This document shows, piece after piece, positions 32,716-41,420 of a stretch of 64,000 nucleotides of DNA. The notes beneath the pieces were generated by a model that was not told the origin of the DNA, ran no database searches, and worked only from the letters and a program-made list of their open reading frames with translations. Within the stretch, counting starts at the first letter, position 1. Each line of letters starts with the position of its first letter. Both the position numbers and the translations under genes were made by a program. Origin of the DNA: an uncultured Alphaproteobacteria bacterium (GTDB lineage Bacteria > Pseudomonadota > Alphaproteobacteria > UBA6615); assembly GCA_943787745.1 (NCBI GenBank), contig CALSNJ010000002.1, positions 818,125-882,124 on the forward strand. Direction: 5' to 3'.

Positions 32716-33840
32716 ATGGCGAACGCATTGGACGGAATTCTGGTGGTGAGCCTCGAACAGGCAGTCGCTGCGCCCTACGCGTCTTCGCGACTGGCCGATG
32801 CCGGCGCGCGGGTGATCAAAATCGAACGGCCGGACGGTGATTTCGCACGCAGCTATGACCGGGTGGCCAAGGCCCAAAGCGCCTATTTCGTTTGGCTCAA
32901 CCGCGGCAAGGAATCCCTCGCTCTCGACATCAAGGACGCCGGGGACGCAGCCCTTCTCCACCGCATCCTCGAGAAAGCCGATGTCTACATCCAGAACCTG
33001 TCCCCGGGGGCTGCCGCCCGATCCGGATTTGGTTCGGCCGATCTGCGGCGCAAGTTCCCACGCCTGATCACCTGCGATATCACCGGCTATGGCGAGGACG
33101 GCCCCTATCGGGACATGCGGGCCTACGATCTGCTGGTACAAGCCGAAAGCGGGCTTTGCGAAGTCACGGGAACACCTGACGGCCCCGGGCGCGTGGGCGT
33201 GTCCGTCTGTGATATCGCGTGCGGCATGGCGGTGCACGCCGCGATTCTCGAAGCCTTGTTCCACCGCGAACGCACCGGCGAAGGCCGCGCCATCGCATCA
33301 TCCCTGTTCGATGGCATGGCCGACTGGATGACGGTCCCGTATCTGCACGAAGTCTATGGCGGCAAAGCCCCCGAGCGGGCGGGTCTGCATCATCCCTCGA
33401 TCGCGCCATATGGCGCCTATACGACCGGCGACGGCAATCAGGTGGTCTTCGCCATTCAGAACCAGCGCGAATGGAAGCGGCTCTGCGAAGAGGTTCTCAA
33501 ACAACATGACATGGCCGAACAGGCCGAGTTTCATGACAACGTCGCGCGCGTTGCGAACCGCCCGGCGCTCGACGCCAGGATCAACACGGTCTTCGCCGAA
33601 CTCTCACGCGCCGAAATCGTCGACCGCCTGAACGCAGCCAAAATCGCCTATGGCGCTGTCAACAATGTGGCCGACTTCGCGGCGCATCCGCAGTTGCGGA
33701 CCGTGACTCTCGACACCCCAGAGGGCGAACTGGTCATGATCGCACCACCTGCGCGTGTTGATGGGGACACACCAAAACTCGGCTGCGTTCCAGCACTGGA
33801 TGCGGACGGGGGTTCTATCCGCAACGAATTTGGGGGCTAA
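32716..33840 (+). CDS. CaiB/BaiF family III CoA transferase
   Basis: A 374-residue family III CoA transferase. N-terminal LDGILVVSLEQAVAAPYASSRLADAGARVIKIERPDGDFAR and the Asp-bearing region YDLLVQAESGLCEVTG (catalytic Asp near residue 138) are visible. It transfers CoA between a carboxylic acid and an acyl-CoA by a classical ternary mechanism, but which acids is unknown. It is distinct from mct and from the 59660 gene. Single gene preceded by repeats, with a clear ATG. Confidence 0.83.
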   Translation: MANALDGILVVSLEQAVAAPYASSRLADAGARVIKIERPDGDFARSYDRVAKAQSAYFVWLNRGKESLALDIKDAGDAALLHRILEKADVYIQNLSPGAAARSGFGSADLRRKFPRLITCDITGYGEDGPYRDMRAYDLLVQAESGLCEVTGTPDGPGRVGVSVCDIACGMAVHAAILEALFHRERTGEGRAIASSLFDGMADWMTVPYLHEVYGGKAPERAGLHHPSIAPYGAYTTGDGNQVVFAIQNQREWKRLCEEVLKQHDMAEQAEFHDNVARVANRPALDARINTVFAELSRAEIVDRLNAAKIAYGAVNNVADFAAHPQLRTVTLDTPEGELVMIAPPARVDGDTPKLGCVPALDADGGSIRNEFGG

Positions 33841-33858
33841 CCCGAAAGCAGTCCAAGA

Positions 33859-33875
33859 ACTCGATCTTGTCGAGT
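33859..33875. terminator. Hairpin ACTCGA-TCTTG-TCGAGT between convergent genes
   Basis: A perfect six-base stem with a five-base loop 18 bases after the CoA-transferase stop and 20 bases from the end of the small membrane-protein gene on the other strand. There is no strong T-tract, so it is a possible bidirectional or weak terminator. Confidence 0.35.
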
Positions 33876-33895
33876 CCGCCTCACGCATCAGAAAT

Positions 33896-34156
33896 TCACG
33901 AGCAGTCCATGCTGCGTTGCTTTCCCTTACGACGAATAACGACGTGCAGGACCAACAACGAAACACACACGCCAAGCCCAACAATATTGGTAGTTAAAAG
34001 GGCTAAGAAATCGCCCTCCCGAAAAGGCATTTCCTGAAGAACAAAATACTGAAGAAACGTATCCGTCAGTCCAACCATGAAAAGCAATGCAAGGGCCGCA
34101 ATTAGAACCACGCCTACTGTTGTTGCCACCGCGTATATTCTATCGCTGCTCCACAC
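33896..34156 (-). CDS. Small two-helix membrane protein, unknown
   Basis: An 86-residue frame beginning GTG three bases after the DUF1761 stop. Two hydrophobic segments (VATTVGVVLIAALALLFMVG and TTNIVGLGVCVSLLVLHVV) enclose a polar loop; the C-terminus is basic. The base composition is less GC-rich than its neighbours. Coupling to the DUF1761 gene supports reality, but no family is recognised. Confidence 0.5.
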   Translation of the reverse strand: MWSSDRIYAVATTVGVVLIAALALLFMVGLTDTFLQYFVLQEMPFREGDFLALLTTNIVGLGVCVSLLVLHVVIRRKGKQRSMDCS

Positions 34157-34159
34157 GGA

Positions 34160-34579
34160 CTAAACCACCACACTTTCGCTCAACAACCCAATCACCACAC
34201 CCTGAATCGCAAACACGCCCAGCCAGTGGGCGCCATCGATAATCGAATGGGCCCACGACGAATTCTGGAAGCGGTGGTTGATCATCATGGTGGTGAGCAC
34301 GAGGCCGAACCAGAGCGTGACGCCCAGCGTCAGACCGCCTGACAGCGACACCGCGCCAAGACTGACCATCAGGTTCATCAGTACATAAGCGATAATGAGT
34401 TGCCCGGCGATGGCGACAATGTAGGGCACCGGCCCCGCGCCTTGCTTGATCTCGGCTTCGGTCTTGCCGATCGCGGCCATCCACGGCTTGGCAAGGGTGA
34501 TGTAAAATACCGCGCTGAACGCATAGCTGGCGGCAAAAGCCGCGATCAGCGCAACCCAGTCAACATTTCCAAACTGCAC
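34160..34579 (-). CDS. DUF1761 family membrane protein
   Basis: The 139-residue protein has four hydrophobic segments. The start NVDWVALIAAFAASYAFSAVFYITLAKPWMAAIGKT and the mid-block GGLTLGVTLWFGLVLTTMMINHRFQN match DUF1761, an uncharacterised membrane family often found in alphaproteobacteria. It lies eight bases after the alcohol dehydrogenase relic on the same strand. Confidence 0.75.
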   Translation of the reverse strand: MQFGNVDWVALIAAFAASYAFSAVFYITLAKPWMAAIGKTEAEIKQGAGPVPYIVAIAGQLIIAYVLMNLMVSLGAVSLSGGLTLGVTLWFGLVLTTMMINHRFQNSSWAHSIIDGAHWLGVFAIQGVVIGLLSESVVV

Positions 34580-34589
34580 TTTCGCCTCC

Positions 34590-35629
34590 TCAATCCAGTG
34601 TGGGGTCGATCACGATTTTTCCGATCCCCGCGTTACTCTCAACACGTGCCTGTGCTTCGACAGCGCGACTGAGCGGGAACACCTGATCAATGAGCGCCTT
34701 CACGCCACCCTCACCCGCACGTGCAAAAGCCGCCTGAAGCCCACCCGGGGCTTCGCGTGGTTCGCCGATAATCTGGAGCTGGTGCAGATAGAGATAGCGA
34801 ATATCGAGCGGCACATCGGCGGAACCCGACGCATTGCCCGCCGTCACCAGTTTTGCGCCACGCGCCATGGAATGGATCACCTTCGGGAACTGTTCCTGAT
34901 CGGCAACGCTGTCACACACACCGTTCACGCCCTGCCCGTCCGTGAGCTTGCGCACCTCTTCGGTCAAGTCCTGCTTGCGGTAATTGATGGCGTGGTCGGC
35001 GCCGATGGACAAACAGGCCGCGGCCTTTTCGTCCGAACCCGCACCGGCAATCACCTTGGCACCGGCCCATTTGGCGACCTGGATACAGGCGGCTCCAAGA
35101 CCCCCGGTCGCCCCCATGACCAGCACCCAATCGTCCGCTTTCGTCTCGAGCACATTCTCGACCTGGTTCGCGGCCGTCGCGAGATGTCGGCCGATCACCG
35201 TGGCGTCGTGAAAGCCGAGATTGTCCGGGATCGGAACCGTGCGCGCGGCCTTGCTGCGCACATACTGCGCGTAACCACCCCAGATGGTCACACCGAGGAA
35301 ATCCACCGGACCGAGGCCGGGGATAACCATGTAAGGGTCTGGCCGGTCGGTGGGCTGGAACAGACTGCAGAACACCCGGTCCCCCACTTTCCGGTCCGTC
35401 ACATTCGCACCCACGGCCGTGATGACCCCAGACGGATCAACGCCAAGGATATGCGGCAGTTCGGGCTGGTGGGCGTAGGTGCCTTCGCGGAGATAGATAT
35501 CGAAGGTGCGGTTGACCGAGACGCGCGGACCTCCACCAACACATCGTCGGGGCCCAGTTCAGGCGTATCGATATCCTGATAGGACAGAACCTCCGATCCC
35601 CCGAACTTCGTCATCACCATTGCTTTCAT
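34590..35629 (-). pseudogene. Zinc-type alcohol dehydrogenase / quinone oxidoreductase (MDR), frameshifted
   Basis: Two minus-strand frames together make one MDR dehydrogenase. The first starts at 35629 (MKAMVMTKFGGSEVLSYQDIDTPELGPDDVLVEVRA); after GCGTCT near 35518-35523 the sense continues in another frame as SVNRTFDIYLREGTYAHQPELPHILGVDPSGVITAVGANV and runs to 34590. The Rossmann domain (VLVMGATGGLGAACIQVAKWAGAKVI) is intact. One base appears to be missing. Zinc-binding Cys residues are not evident, so it is quinone-oxidoreductase-like. Whether the frameshift is real or an assembly error cannot be told. Confidence 0.75.
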
Positions 35630-35656
35630 GGTCTTCTCCCCTTGCTGTCGTTCTAT

Positions 35657-35992
35657 TTATTCATTCCGCGCGAGCGGTTTTGCGAAGCTTAACTCGTGGC
35701 CATCGGGATCAATCAAATGAAAATAGCGTTCGCCCCAATCGGCGTCCCGCGGCGCAAATTCCGGCTGTAGGCCTGCCGCAAGCGCGCGGGCATGGACCGC
35801 GTCCACATCGTTGACGTGGAAAATCGCCCGTCCCCACCAGCGAAAAACGCCGGGCCGCGCAATTATATTGAGGAAGCTGTCACCAGCATGGAAGCTGGTC
35901 AGCCGCGCCTCCGGGCCGCCATGGGCGATCTCGAACCCCAGCGCGGTGTAAAATGCTATCGACGCCTGCATATTGCGGGTCGCCAGCGTCAC
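35657..35992 (-). CDS. VOC-family (glyoxalase/bleomycin-resistance-like) protein
   Basis: A 111-residue vicinal-oxygen-chelate protein: VTLATRNMQASIAFYTALGFEI, WWGRAIFHVNDVDAVHARALAAGLQ and YFHLIDPDGHELSFAKPL. GTG 35992 is the first standard in-frame start, but the typical first strand (SLSAVTLATRNM) extends upstream without an ATG or GTG, so the annotated N-terminus is uncertain. Conserved His and Glu (HELSF) suggest metal binding. It lies 32 bases after the Gfo/Idh gene, probably in one transcript. Confidence 0.72.
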   Translation of the reverse strand: MTLATRNMQASIAFYTALGFEIAHGGPEARLTSFHAGDSFLNIIARPGVFRWWGRAIFHVNDVDAVHARALAAGLQPEFAPRDADWGERYFHLIDPDGHELSFAKPLARNE

Positions 35993-36024
35993 CGCGCTGA
36001 GAGATTCGATTTTCGATTCTACTG

Positions 36025-37035
36025 TCAGCCCACCTTCTCCGGTTTTCCGGTCGCAGCCGATTTCACAACGGCTTCGAGAACCGCAATCCCGTGAATGACA
36101 TCGGCGTCAGGCACCGGATAGGCCGCCCCACCCGAACACGCTTTGCCAAAGGCTTCCAGTTCGGCATTCACCATGTCGAAACCGGAGAAGTCGCTGGACT
36201 GGGCTTCGATCTTCCCGGTCGCGCCGGTAATCGGACCGTCGCCATTGGGCACGAATTCAAAAGAGGACAGATCGGGTTTGCGGATTTCGAAAGACCCGCC
36301 CAGACCATAGGCCTGCACGCGGAAGCTCGGGGCCGTCGCCAGCATGTTGGCCATATAGCCCGACATGCCGTTCTTGAAGCGAAAAAGGATGGATGTGGTG
36401 TCGTCGGTATCGTTGGGCACGGCGCGACGGAAGGACTGGCAGTAAACCTCGTCAATTTCCCCGAACAGGTTGATATAGGCATCAATGACATGAACACCCA
36501 TCGGGGTCAGCCCGCCCGCCGGGGTTTCGTTCTTGTCAGCACGCCACGCGTCCTTGGCAAGAAACATCCCGTTCGGAGCGCACATGGTACCTTCGACATG
36601 CATCAGTGTCCCCATCGCCCCGTCATCAACCAGCTTCTTGGCTTCGGCTATAGAGGGATGGAAACGGCGATTGAAGCCAACGGCGCATTGCACGCCTGCC
36701 GCGTGGCACGCCGCGATTGAGGCTTCGGCATCGGCCTTGGTCAGCGTGATTGGCTTTTCGCAGAAGACGTGCTTGCCAGCCGCTGCGGCCGCTTCGATCT
36801 GTTCGCGATGCTTTGAGTGCGGCGTGGCCAGAACAACCGCATCCACATCGTCATTGCTGAGCAGATCTTCATAACTGTCGACGAGGGTAAAGCCCTTCTC
36901 ATCGGCGAAGTCCTGCGCCTTGGATTTCGTGCGCGTCGCGCCATGGGTAAATTTTATGACGTCCGACTTGTCCTGGACCGAATTCACCAGAACCTGTCCC
37001 CACCAACCGAGACCGACAATAGCTGCGTTGACCAT
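36025..37035 (-). CDS. Gfo/Idh/MocA family oxidoreductase
   Basis: A 336-residue NAD(P)-dependent dehydrogenase. Rossmann start VNAAIVGLGWWGQVLVNSV, the EKP motif at HVFCEKPITLTKADAE and the substrate-domain block GGLTPMGVHVIDAYINLFGEIDEV are present. ATG 37035 is chosen over the upstream ATG 37050 and has GGGGGAAG immediately before it. A GTTCTAGAA palindrome is centred about 50 bases upstream, as for the 45879 gene. Sugar, inositol or hydroxy-acid substrates are usual; not identifiable here. Confidence 0.83.
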   Translation of the reverse strand: MVNAAIVGLGWWGQVLVNSVQDKSDVIKFTHGATRTKSKAQDFADEKGFTLVDSYEDLLSNDDVDAVVLATPHSKHREQIEAAAAAGKHVFCEKPITLTKADAEASIAACHAAGVQCAVGFNRRFHPSIAEAKKLVDDGAMGTLMHVEGTMCAPNGMFLAKDAWRADKNETPAGGLTPMGVHVIDAYINLFGEIDEVYCQSFRRAVPNDTDDTTSILFRFKNGMSGYMANMLATAPSFRVQAYGLGGSFEIRKPDLSSFEFVPNGDGPITGATGKIEAQSSDFSGFDMVNAELEAFGKACSGGAAYPVPDADVIHGIAVLEAVVKSAATGKPEKVG

Positions 37036-37080
37036 ACTTCCCCCAAACACCTGAGCTTTTAGAACTGCTTTGAAGTCATC

Positions 37081-37091
37081 ATTCTAGAACG
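37081..37091. promoter_or_regulatory. Palindrome GTTCTAGAAT upstream of Gfo/Idh gene
   Basis: TTCTAGAACG begins 47 bases before the start codon at 37035 on the minus strand. An almost identical word begins 47 bases before the other Gfo/Idh start at 45879. Likely operator or conserved promoter element. Confidence 0.45.
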
Positions 37092-37242
37092 CGGCGCAGG
37101 AAAAGTCCTCCGGTCTTCGTTCGAATTGAGACGAAAGGTAAGTGCATTTCTGTCCGCCGTATCCGTTGTCAAAGCTCCTCGCTATACTTCCCCATAAGAG
37201 GCAGCACCTGCTGTGCAGCAAACAAGGAAACGGGGAAAAGCT

Positions 37243-38172
37243 ATGAGTTTACGTGTCGGCATTGTGGGACTTGGCATTATGGGCGGGGCATTTGCCGCCA
37301 ATCTCGTAAAGAACGGTTTCGAAGTCACCGGGTTCGACCCGGTCAAGGCAAAGGTGAATGCCCTGGTGAAGGCTGGCGGCAAAGCAGGCAAGAGCGCAGC
37401 GGATGTCGCCCGAAAATCCGACATGATCCTCACTTCGCTCACATCACCAGCCATCCTTGATGCGGTTGTCACGGGCAAGAACGGTATTCTTGCCGGGGCA
37501 CATAAGGGCCTGATCGTTCTGGAAACCTCGACCCTCGGCATCGATGCCAAAGAAGCCGCCCGCGCGGCGCTCGCGACCAAAGGTGCGATCCTGATGGACA
37601 GCCCGGTCAGCGGTGCAGGAAAACAGGCGGCGACGGGCGAAATCACCGTCATGGTCAGCGGCGCCAAGAAGGACTTCAACAAGGTTAAGCCTGCACTCGA
37701 AGCGTTCTCGATGCTCCAGTATCACGTCGGCCCCTTCGGTGACGGTATGAAGCTGAAAATGCTGATCAATATGCTGATCAGCGTGCACGGCGCAGCATTC
37801 GCCGAAGCGATTACGCTGGCCCGCGCTTCGGGGATCGACCTCGATGTCTTCGGTGAGGTTCTCAAAAAATCTGCCGGCAATTCCCGGGTGATCGAGTATC
37901 GCGGCCCGCTGATGCTGGCCGATGAATACGCCGACCCGAAGGTCAAGACGGCCGACCTGACCGTGATGATCAAGGACAACAACCTGATTGAGGATTACGC
38001 CAAGGGCAACAACGCGCCGGTTCCTGTATTCCAGGCGAGCATGTTCAGCGCCTATGCCGCTCTGGCGCAGGGATATGGTTCCGAAGACCCTGGTGTCGTG
38101 ACCCGTGTCTACGAACAGATGGCCAATATCCCGCGCAAGAAGCGCGCACCGGCCAAGCGCAAGAAAAAGTAA
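37243..38172 (+). CDS. 3-hydroxyisobutyrate-dehydrogenase-family oxidoreductase with basic tail (first of pair)
   Basis: A 309-residue beta-hydroxyacid dehydrogenase. The NAD(P) motif MSLRVGIVGLGIMGGAFAANLVKNGF, the substrate-binding MDSPVSGAGKQAATGEITVMVSG and the catalytic Lys region KMLINMLISVHGAAFAEAI are seen. The C-terminal stretch IPRKKRAPAKRKKK is unusually basic for the family and absent from its paralogue. ATG 37243 is chosen. It overlaps the next gene by TAATG. Substrate unknown, possibly tartronate semialdehyde or a branched hydroxy acid. Confidence 0.82.
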   Translation: MSLRVGIVGLGIMGGAFAANLVKNGFEVTGFDPVKAKVNALVKAGGKAGKSAADVARKSDMILTSLTSPAILDAVVTGKNGILAGAHKGLIVLETSTLGIDAKEAARAALATKGAILMDSPVSGAGKQAATGEITVMVSGAKKDFNKVKPALEAFSMLQYHVGPFGDGMKLKMLINMLISVHGAAFAEAITLARASGIDLDVFGEVLKKSAGNSRVIEYRGPLMLADEYADPKVKTADLTVMIKDNNLIEDYAKGNNAPVPVFQASMFSAYAALAQGYGSEDPGVVTRVYEQMANIPRKKRAPAKRKKK

Positions 38173-39065
38173 TGGCACTCAACACCGGCGTCATCGGGCT
38201 GGGCAATATCGGCGGCGGCGTGGCGAAAAACCTCGCCGCCGCCGGACATATCGTCATTGGCTACGACACAGACCTCTCCCGGATTGGCGAGGCCGGCGCG
38301 CAGGAAGCTGCCGATGCCGCGGAGGTCTCACAACGTGCTGACCTTGTGGTGCTGGCTGTTCCGACACTATCGGCATGGCGCGCTTCGCTTGCCGCGATTA
38401 CAGCGAATGGTCGCCGTGGCCTGATCGTCATCGACCTCTGCACCTTTCCGCTCGCGGAAAAGGAACTCGCCTATGAGGAGCTCGCCCGCGTCGGGATTTA
38501 TCTCCTCGATTGTCCCGTCAGCGGTGCGCGCCCGCAGGCACTGGCAGGCGAACTGGCAATGCTGGTGAGCGGTGACGCCGATGCTTTCGCGCGCGCCCAG
38601 ACCGCCCTGGAATGCTTCTGCAGCAGCGTGACCCATGTGGGCACTTATGGCGTGTCCTCGAAAATCAAATACGTCATCAACCTGATGATTTCAGTCCAGA
38701 ACATGGCCTGCGCCGAAGCCTTCCTTCTGGCGCGCAAAGCGGGCATTGATCTGCAGCAAATGGCCGATGCCGTGATGGACAGCGCGGCCTATTCAAAAGT
38801 GTTTGAGATACGCGCCGAGAAATGGATAAGCGGGAACTACGATGACCCGACAGCCGAACTGGCCATCCAGTTGAAAGATAAAGATATTATCCGAGATTTC
38901 GCTGCCGACGTCGGCAGCCCAACGCCGATGTTCGACGCAGCTATTCCTTACTATATCGCAGCAGGTTCTCAGGGCCGCCAGCAGCAGGATGCGGCCTCTG
39001 TTCTTGCCGTGCTCGAGCACATGGCAGGCATCCCCCGTGATGAGAAACCAGATGGCTCCGGCTAG
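38172..39065 (+). CDS. 3-hydroxyisobutyrate-dehydrogenase-family oxidoreductase (second of pair)
   Basis: A 297-residue paralogue of the 37243 gene: NTGVIGLGNIGGGVAKNLAAAG, LLDCPVSGARPQALAGELAMLVSG and SKIKYVINLMISVQNMACAEAFLLA (catalytic Lys in KYVINL). No basic tail. Coupled by TAATG overlap to the first gene, so the two may be co-translated and act on related or enantiomeric substrates. Confidence 0.82.
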   Translation: MALNTGVIGLGNIGGGVAKNLAAAGHIVIGYDTDLSRIGEAGAQEAADAAEVSQRADLVVLAVPTLSAWRASLAAITANGRRGLIVIDLCTFPLAEKELAYEELARVGIYLLDCPVSGARPQALAGELAMLVSGDADAFARAQTALECFCSSVTHVGTYGVSSKIKYVINLMISVQNMACAEAFLLARKAGIDLQQMADAVMDSAAYSKVFEIRAEKWISGNYDDPTAELAIQLKDKDIIRDFAADVGSPTPMFDAAIPYYIAAGSQGRQQQDAASVLAVLEHMAGIPRDEKPDGSG

Positions 39066-39132
39066 CTCCCAGATTGTGGAATTCCACGCGAGCATCAGCC
39101 ATACTCGACACCTATAACGTGACGAGGAACTG

Positions 39133-39546
39133 ATGCTTTTTCGAAATCTGGGAATGCTTGTCGGAGCGGCCTTCGTATTGGCGGCCTGCACACCGCCTGC
39201 ACGAACACTCGTAACCGTTGCCGAACCCGGGCAACTGGCCGCCGAGACCAAAACCGAGGTCAAGAGCGACCGCAAAGCCACAGAGCCGAAGAACGTCATA
39301 TTGACGCGCGAAGATATAACCGACCGCGCTTATAAAGCGATCGCTGACATCAAGGTCGTTGTACGTCGGCTTTTTCTGCCCGATCCCGACCCGACTCAGG
39401 CGGAAGCCGACCTCATGCTAAAGACAACAGCGGCTGCGCTCGGAGCAGACGCTGTGGTCCTCGTACGTTACGGCAGTTCGGGCATAACGCTCACCACTTG
39501 GGGAACTTTGGAGAGTCAGGGACGTGCCGTCTATTTCACTGAATAA
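39133..39546 (+). CDS. Lipoprotein, unknown
   Basis: A 137-residue protein with a signal peptide and lipobox (VLAAC, acylated Cys near residue 19). The mature part has TREDITDRAYKAIADIKVVVRRLFLPDP and LKTTAAALGADAVVLVRYG followed by GRAVYF, a small alpha/beta layout resembling YbjQ/heavy-metal-binding or DUF4156 domains, which I cannot confirm. It overlaps the next lipoprotein gene by 23 bases. Confidence 0.6.
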   Translation: MLFRNLGMLVGAAFVLAACTPPARTLVTVAEPGQLAAETKTEVKSDRKATEPKNVILTREDITDRAYKAIADIKVVVRRLFLPDPDPTQAEADLMLKTTAAALGADAVVLVRYGSSGITLTTWGTLESQGRAVYFTE

Positions 39547-39931
39547 GCTGAGAGCGCTTTCATGCGGCGTATTGGTCGCCCTCGCCATTTCGGGCTGCGC
39601 ACGTCCCGCGCCTGACCTGCCTCCAGACTATGGCTCTGTTGACTCGAAAACACCGCTTACAGCGGATCAGTTTTCAGCGCAGGACCTCGCATTGTCTTGC
39701 ACCCAGGCCCGGCAGCAGCAGGTTGAGCTTACGGATGAGGCCAGCCGCCTGACCGGAGTGATTGATGACAGCAAGGGATATAACGAAGCGATCGGCATTC
39801 TGGGGGCTTTGTTCATCGTGCCGGCACTGGCTGCCGATCAGAACCCGGATGAGAAACGCCGCCTGGACGAAATCCAGACCCGTTGGGACACCCTGGTTGC
39901 ATTGCGCCGTTACAAATCCTGCACCACCTGA
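39524..39931 (+). CDS. Lipoprotein, unknown
   Basis: A 135-residue GTG-started protein with a signal peptide and lipobox (ISGC near residue 25). The mature part has SAQDLALSCTQARQQQVELTDEASRLTGVI, a helical segment, and a hydrophobic IGILGALFIVPALAADQ stretch, ending RRYKSCTT. It overlaps the preceding lipoprotein gene and is probably co-translated. Function unknown. Confidence 0.55.
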   Translation: MPSISLNKLRALSCGVLVALAISGCARPAPDLPPDYGSVDSKTPLTADQFSAQDLALSCTQARQQQVELTDEASRLTGVIDDSKGYNEAIGILGALFIVPALAADQNPDEKRRLDEIQTRWDTLVALRRYKSCTT

Positions 39932-39949
39932 CTGCGGGCTCCTTCGCAC

Positions 39950-40415
39950 CTATATCCAGCGCCGGACTTGTCGTTTGTAGTCGAGATAAGCTTGTCCAAA
40001 TTTGGCTTCAAGGAACGCCTCTTCGCGCGCGATGACAATGAAGTGGATCACCAACACCGCCGGAACGGTTCCGGCCACGACCCAAACCCTGTCGAAGAAA
40101 AACCGCAAGGCCCACACAGATAAGCGTCATACCCACATAGATCGGGTTACGTGACCAGGTGAACACACCACCGGGCACGATCGTGGTGGTCGGGCGCTCA
40201 TGCAAAGGACTGGTGCCGGCCCGGTAAAGCGTCACGACCGACACAAGAGCCAGCCCCACACCAAGTGCCATCAGAAGAGCGCCCACCGGCTGCTGCAGAG
40301 CCCCGGGAAACACGCGCACGGGAATCAGATAATCGATGCCCAGCCCAAGCAGTATCCCCGCCAGATAGACCAATGGTGGCAGCGGGACGTGTTCCTTGTC
40401 CTCTCCTGCCGCCAT
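39950..40415 (-). pseudogene. Isoprenylcysteine carboxyl methyltransferase family protein, frameshifted
   Basis: A PEMT/ICMT-type membrane methyltransferase. The N-terminal two-thirds (LPPLVYLAGILLGLGIDYLIP; TTTIVPGGVFTWSRNPIYVGMTLICVGLAVF) is in the frame starting at 40415. The 5-base T run on the minus strand (plus-strand AAAAA 40098-40102) appears to contain one extra T; in the other frame the rest reads DRVWVVAGTVPAVLVIHFIVIAREEAFLEAKFGQAYLDYKRQVRRWI, stopping at 39950. That C-terminus, with the conserved EE...Y block, is the family's expected end. Homopolymer location makes an assembly error plausible. Confidence 0.75.
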
Positions 40416-40424
40416 CGCCGTTTC

Positions 40425-41273
40425 CTATTTCGTCATCGCGGCGTGCATGACGCGAACGAAACGTTCGGGATTGAGGAACCCGCCACCCCAGCCTGAATCA
40501 AACTCGGCCGTCGGCTTGGCCGCCACAATATCCTCAACCGTTTTCCCGTCCGCAATAAGCGGCGAGATGCTGCCCCGTGCCTTGGTCAGCATGTCGCGAT
40601 AGGCGATCAGGTCGTCCCGGTCGCCCACAGGGCCATGCCCCGGAATGATGATCGTGTCGGCATCCGCCATGTCCAGCACCGTGTCGATGGCCGCAAACAC
40701 ACCCTCAATCGAGCCGCCGGACTTGGCGTCGATGAACGGATAGAACCCGTTGAAGAACGTGTCGCCCATATGGATCACATTGGCTTCGCGAAAACGGATC
40801 ATCGCATCGCCATCGGTATGAGCCGCTTCGGTGTGGAACACCTCGATGGTCTGACCATTCATGTGAAAGGTCGTTGTGTCGTTGAAGGTGACCACCGGCA
40901 GCGATGCGGCCGGTGCATTGCCGCCAAGAAGACGTTCGCGCACGTTGTCATGGGCGAAAATCAGCACACCCGCTTTGCCGAGGTTTTCGTTCCCGCCGGT
41001 ATGGTCGCGGTGAAAATGCGTGTTCACCAGAAAACGCACCGGCTGGTCCGACACGCTCTTGATCTTGTCAAGGATCGTCTCGGTCGCCGGGGCGAACTGA
41101 TCATCGATCATGAACACACCATCTGCACCGGCCGACACGCCGATATTTCCGCCCTTGCCCTGAATAACGTGGATGCCATCCTTGATAGCAGAAATTTCCT
41201 GTGCGCCTGCGGGAACAGCGACACCAATCAATGCCGCGGCGGCGATCAGAGCCGGTTTCAGTGTCTTGTACAT
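40425..41273 (-). CDS. Exported metallo-beta-lactamase-fold hydrolase
   Basis: A 282-residue protein with a signal peptide (cleavage near AGAQE) and the MBL zinc motif NTHFHRDHTGGNENLG. Further zinc ligands lie in HTEAAHTDGDAMIRF and IIIPGHGPVGD. Closest by layout to periplasmic cyclase/quinoprotein-relay-type MBL proteins, and more distantly to class B beta-lactamases; antibiotic hydrolysis is not implied. ATG at 41273. Divergent from the GST gene, with 147 bases between. Confidence 0.8.
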   Translation of the reverse strand: MYKTLKPALIAAAALIGVAVPAGAQEISAIKDGIHVIQGKGGNIGVSAGADGVFMIDDQFAPATETILDKIKSVSDQPVRFLVNTHFHRDHTGGNENLGKAGVLIFAHDNVRERLLGGNAPAASLPVVTFNDTTTFHMNGQTIEVFHTEAAHTDGDAMIRFREANVIHMGDTFFNGFYPFIDAKSGGSIEGVFAAIDTVLDMADADTIIIPGHGPVGDRDDLIAYRDMLTKARGSISPLIADGKTVEDIVAAKPTAEFDSGWGGGFLNPERFVRVMHAAMTK

Positions 41274-41366
41274 TTCAATCTCCAGCCGGTTGTGTTGCGA
41301 TCAATCTAGTTGCTCGGGTGATACCCAACAATCGAGATTGACCTCACTTCTACGTCAAGAGCTGCT

Positions 41367-41395
41367 TTGACCACGCACCGCCTGCCACCTATGAT
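41367..41395 (+). promoter_or_regulatory. Sigma-70-type promoter TTGACC-17-TATGAT
   Basis: A -35 box TTGACC (41367-41372), a 17-base spacer and a -10 box TATGAT (41390-41395) lie 25 bases before ATG 41421. The ribosome site GAGGGA (41409-41414) is six bases before the ATG. Transcription and translation signals therefore point to the ATG upstream of the in-frame UGA. Confidence 0.6.
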
Positions 41396-41420
41396 CGTGG
41401 CAACAAATGAGGGAATTCCT

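Noticed and set aside
37170-37200. Apparent TTGTCA and TATACT promoter pair before 37243
   Set aside because: The spacing is about 11 bases, too short for a standard sigma-70 promoter.
40425-41273. Calling the MBL-fold protein a beta-lactamase
   Set aside because: Only the generic zinc motif is shared; the rest fits exported MBL hydrolases of unknown substrate and there is no resistance context.
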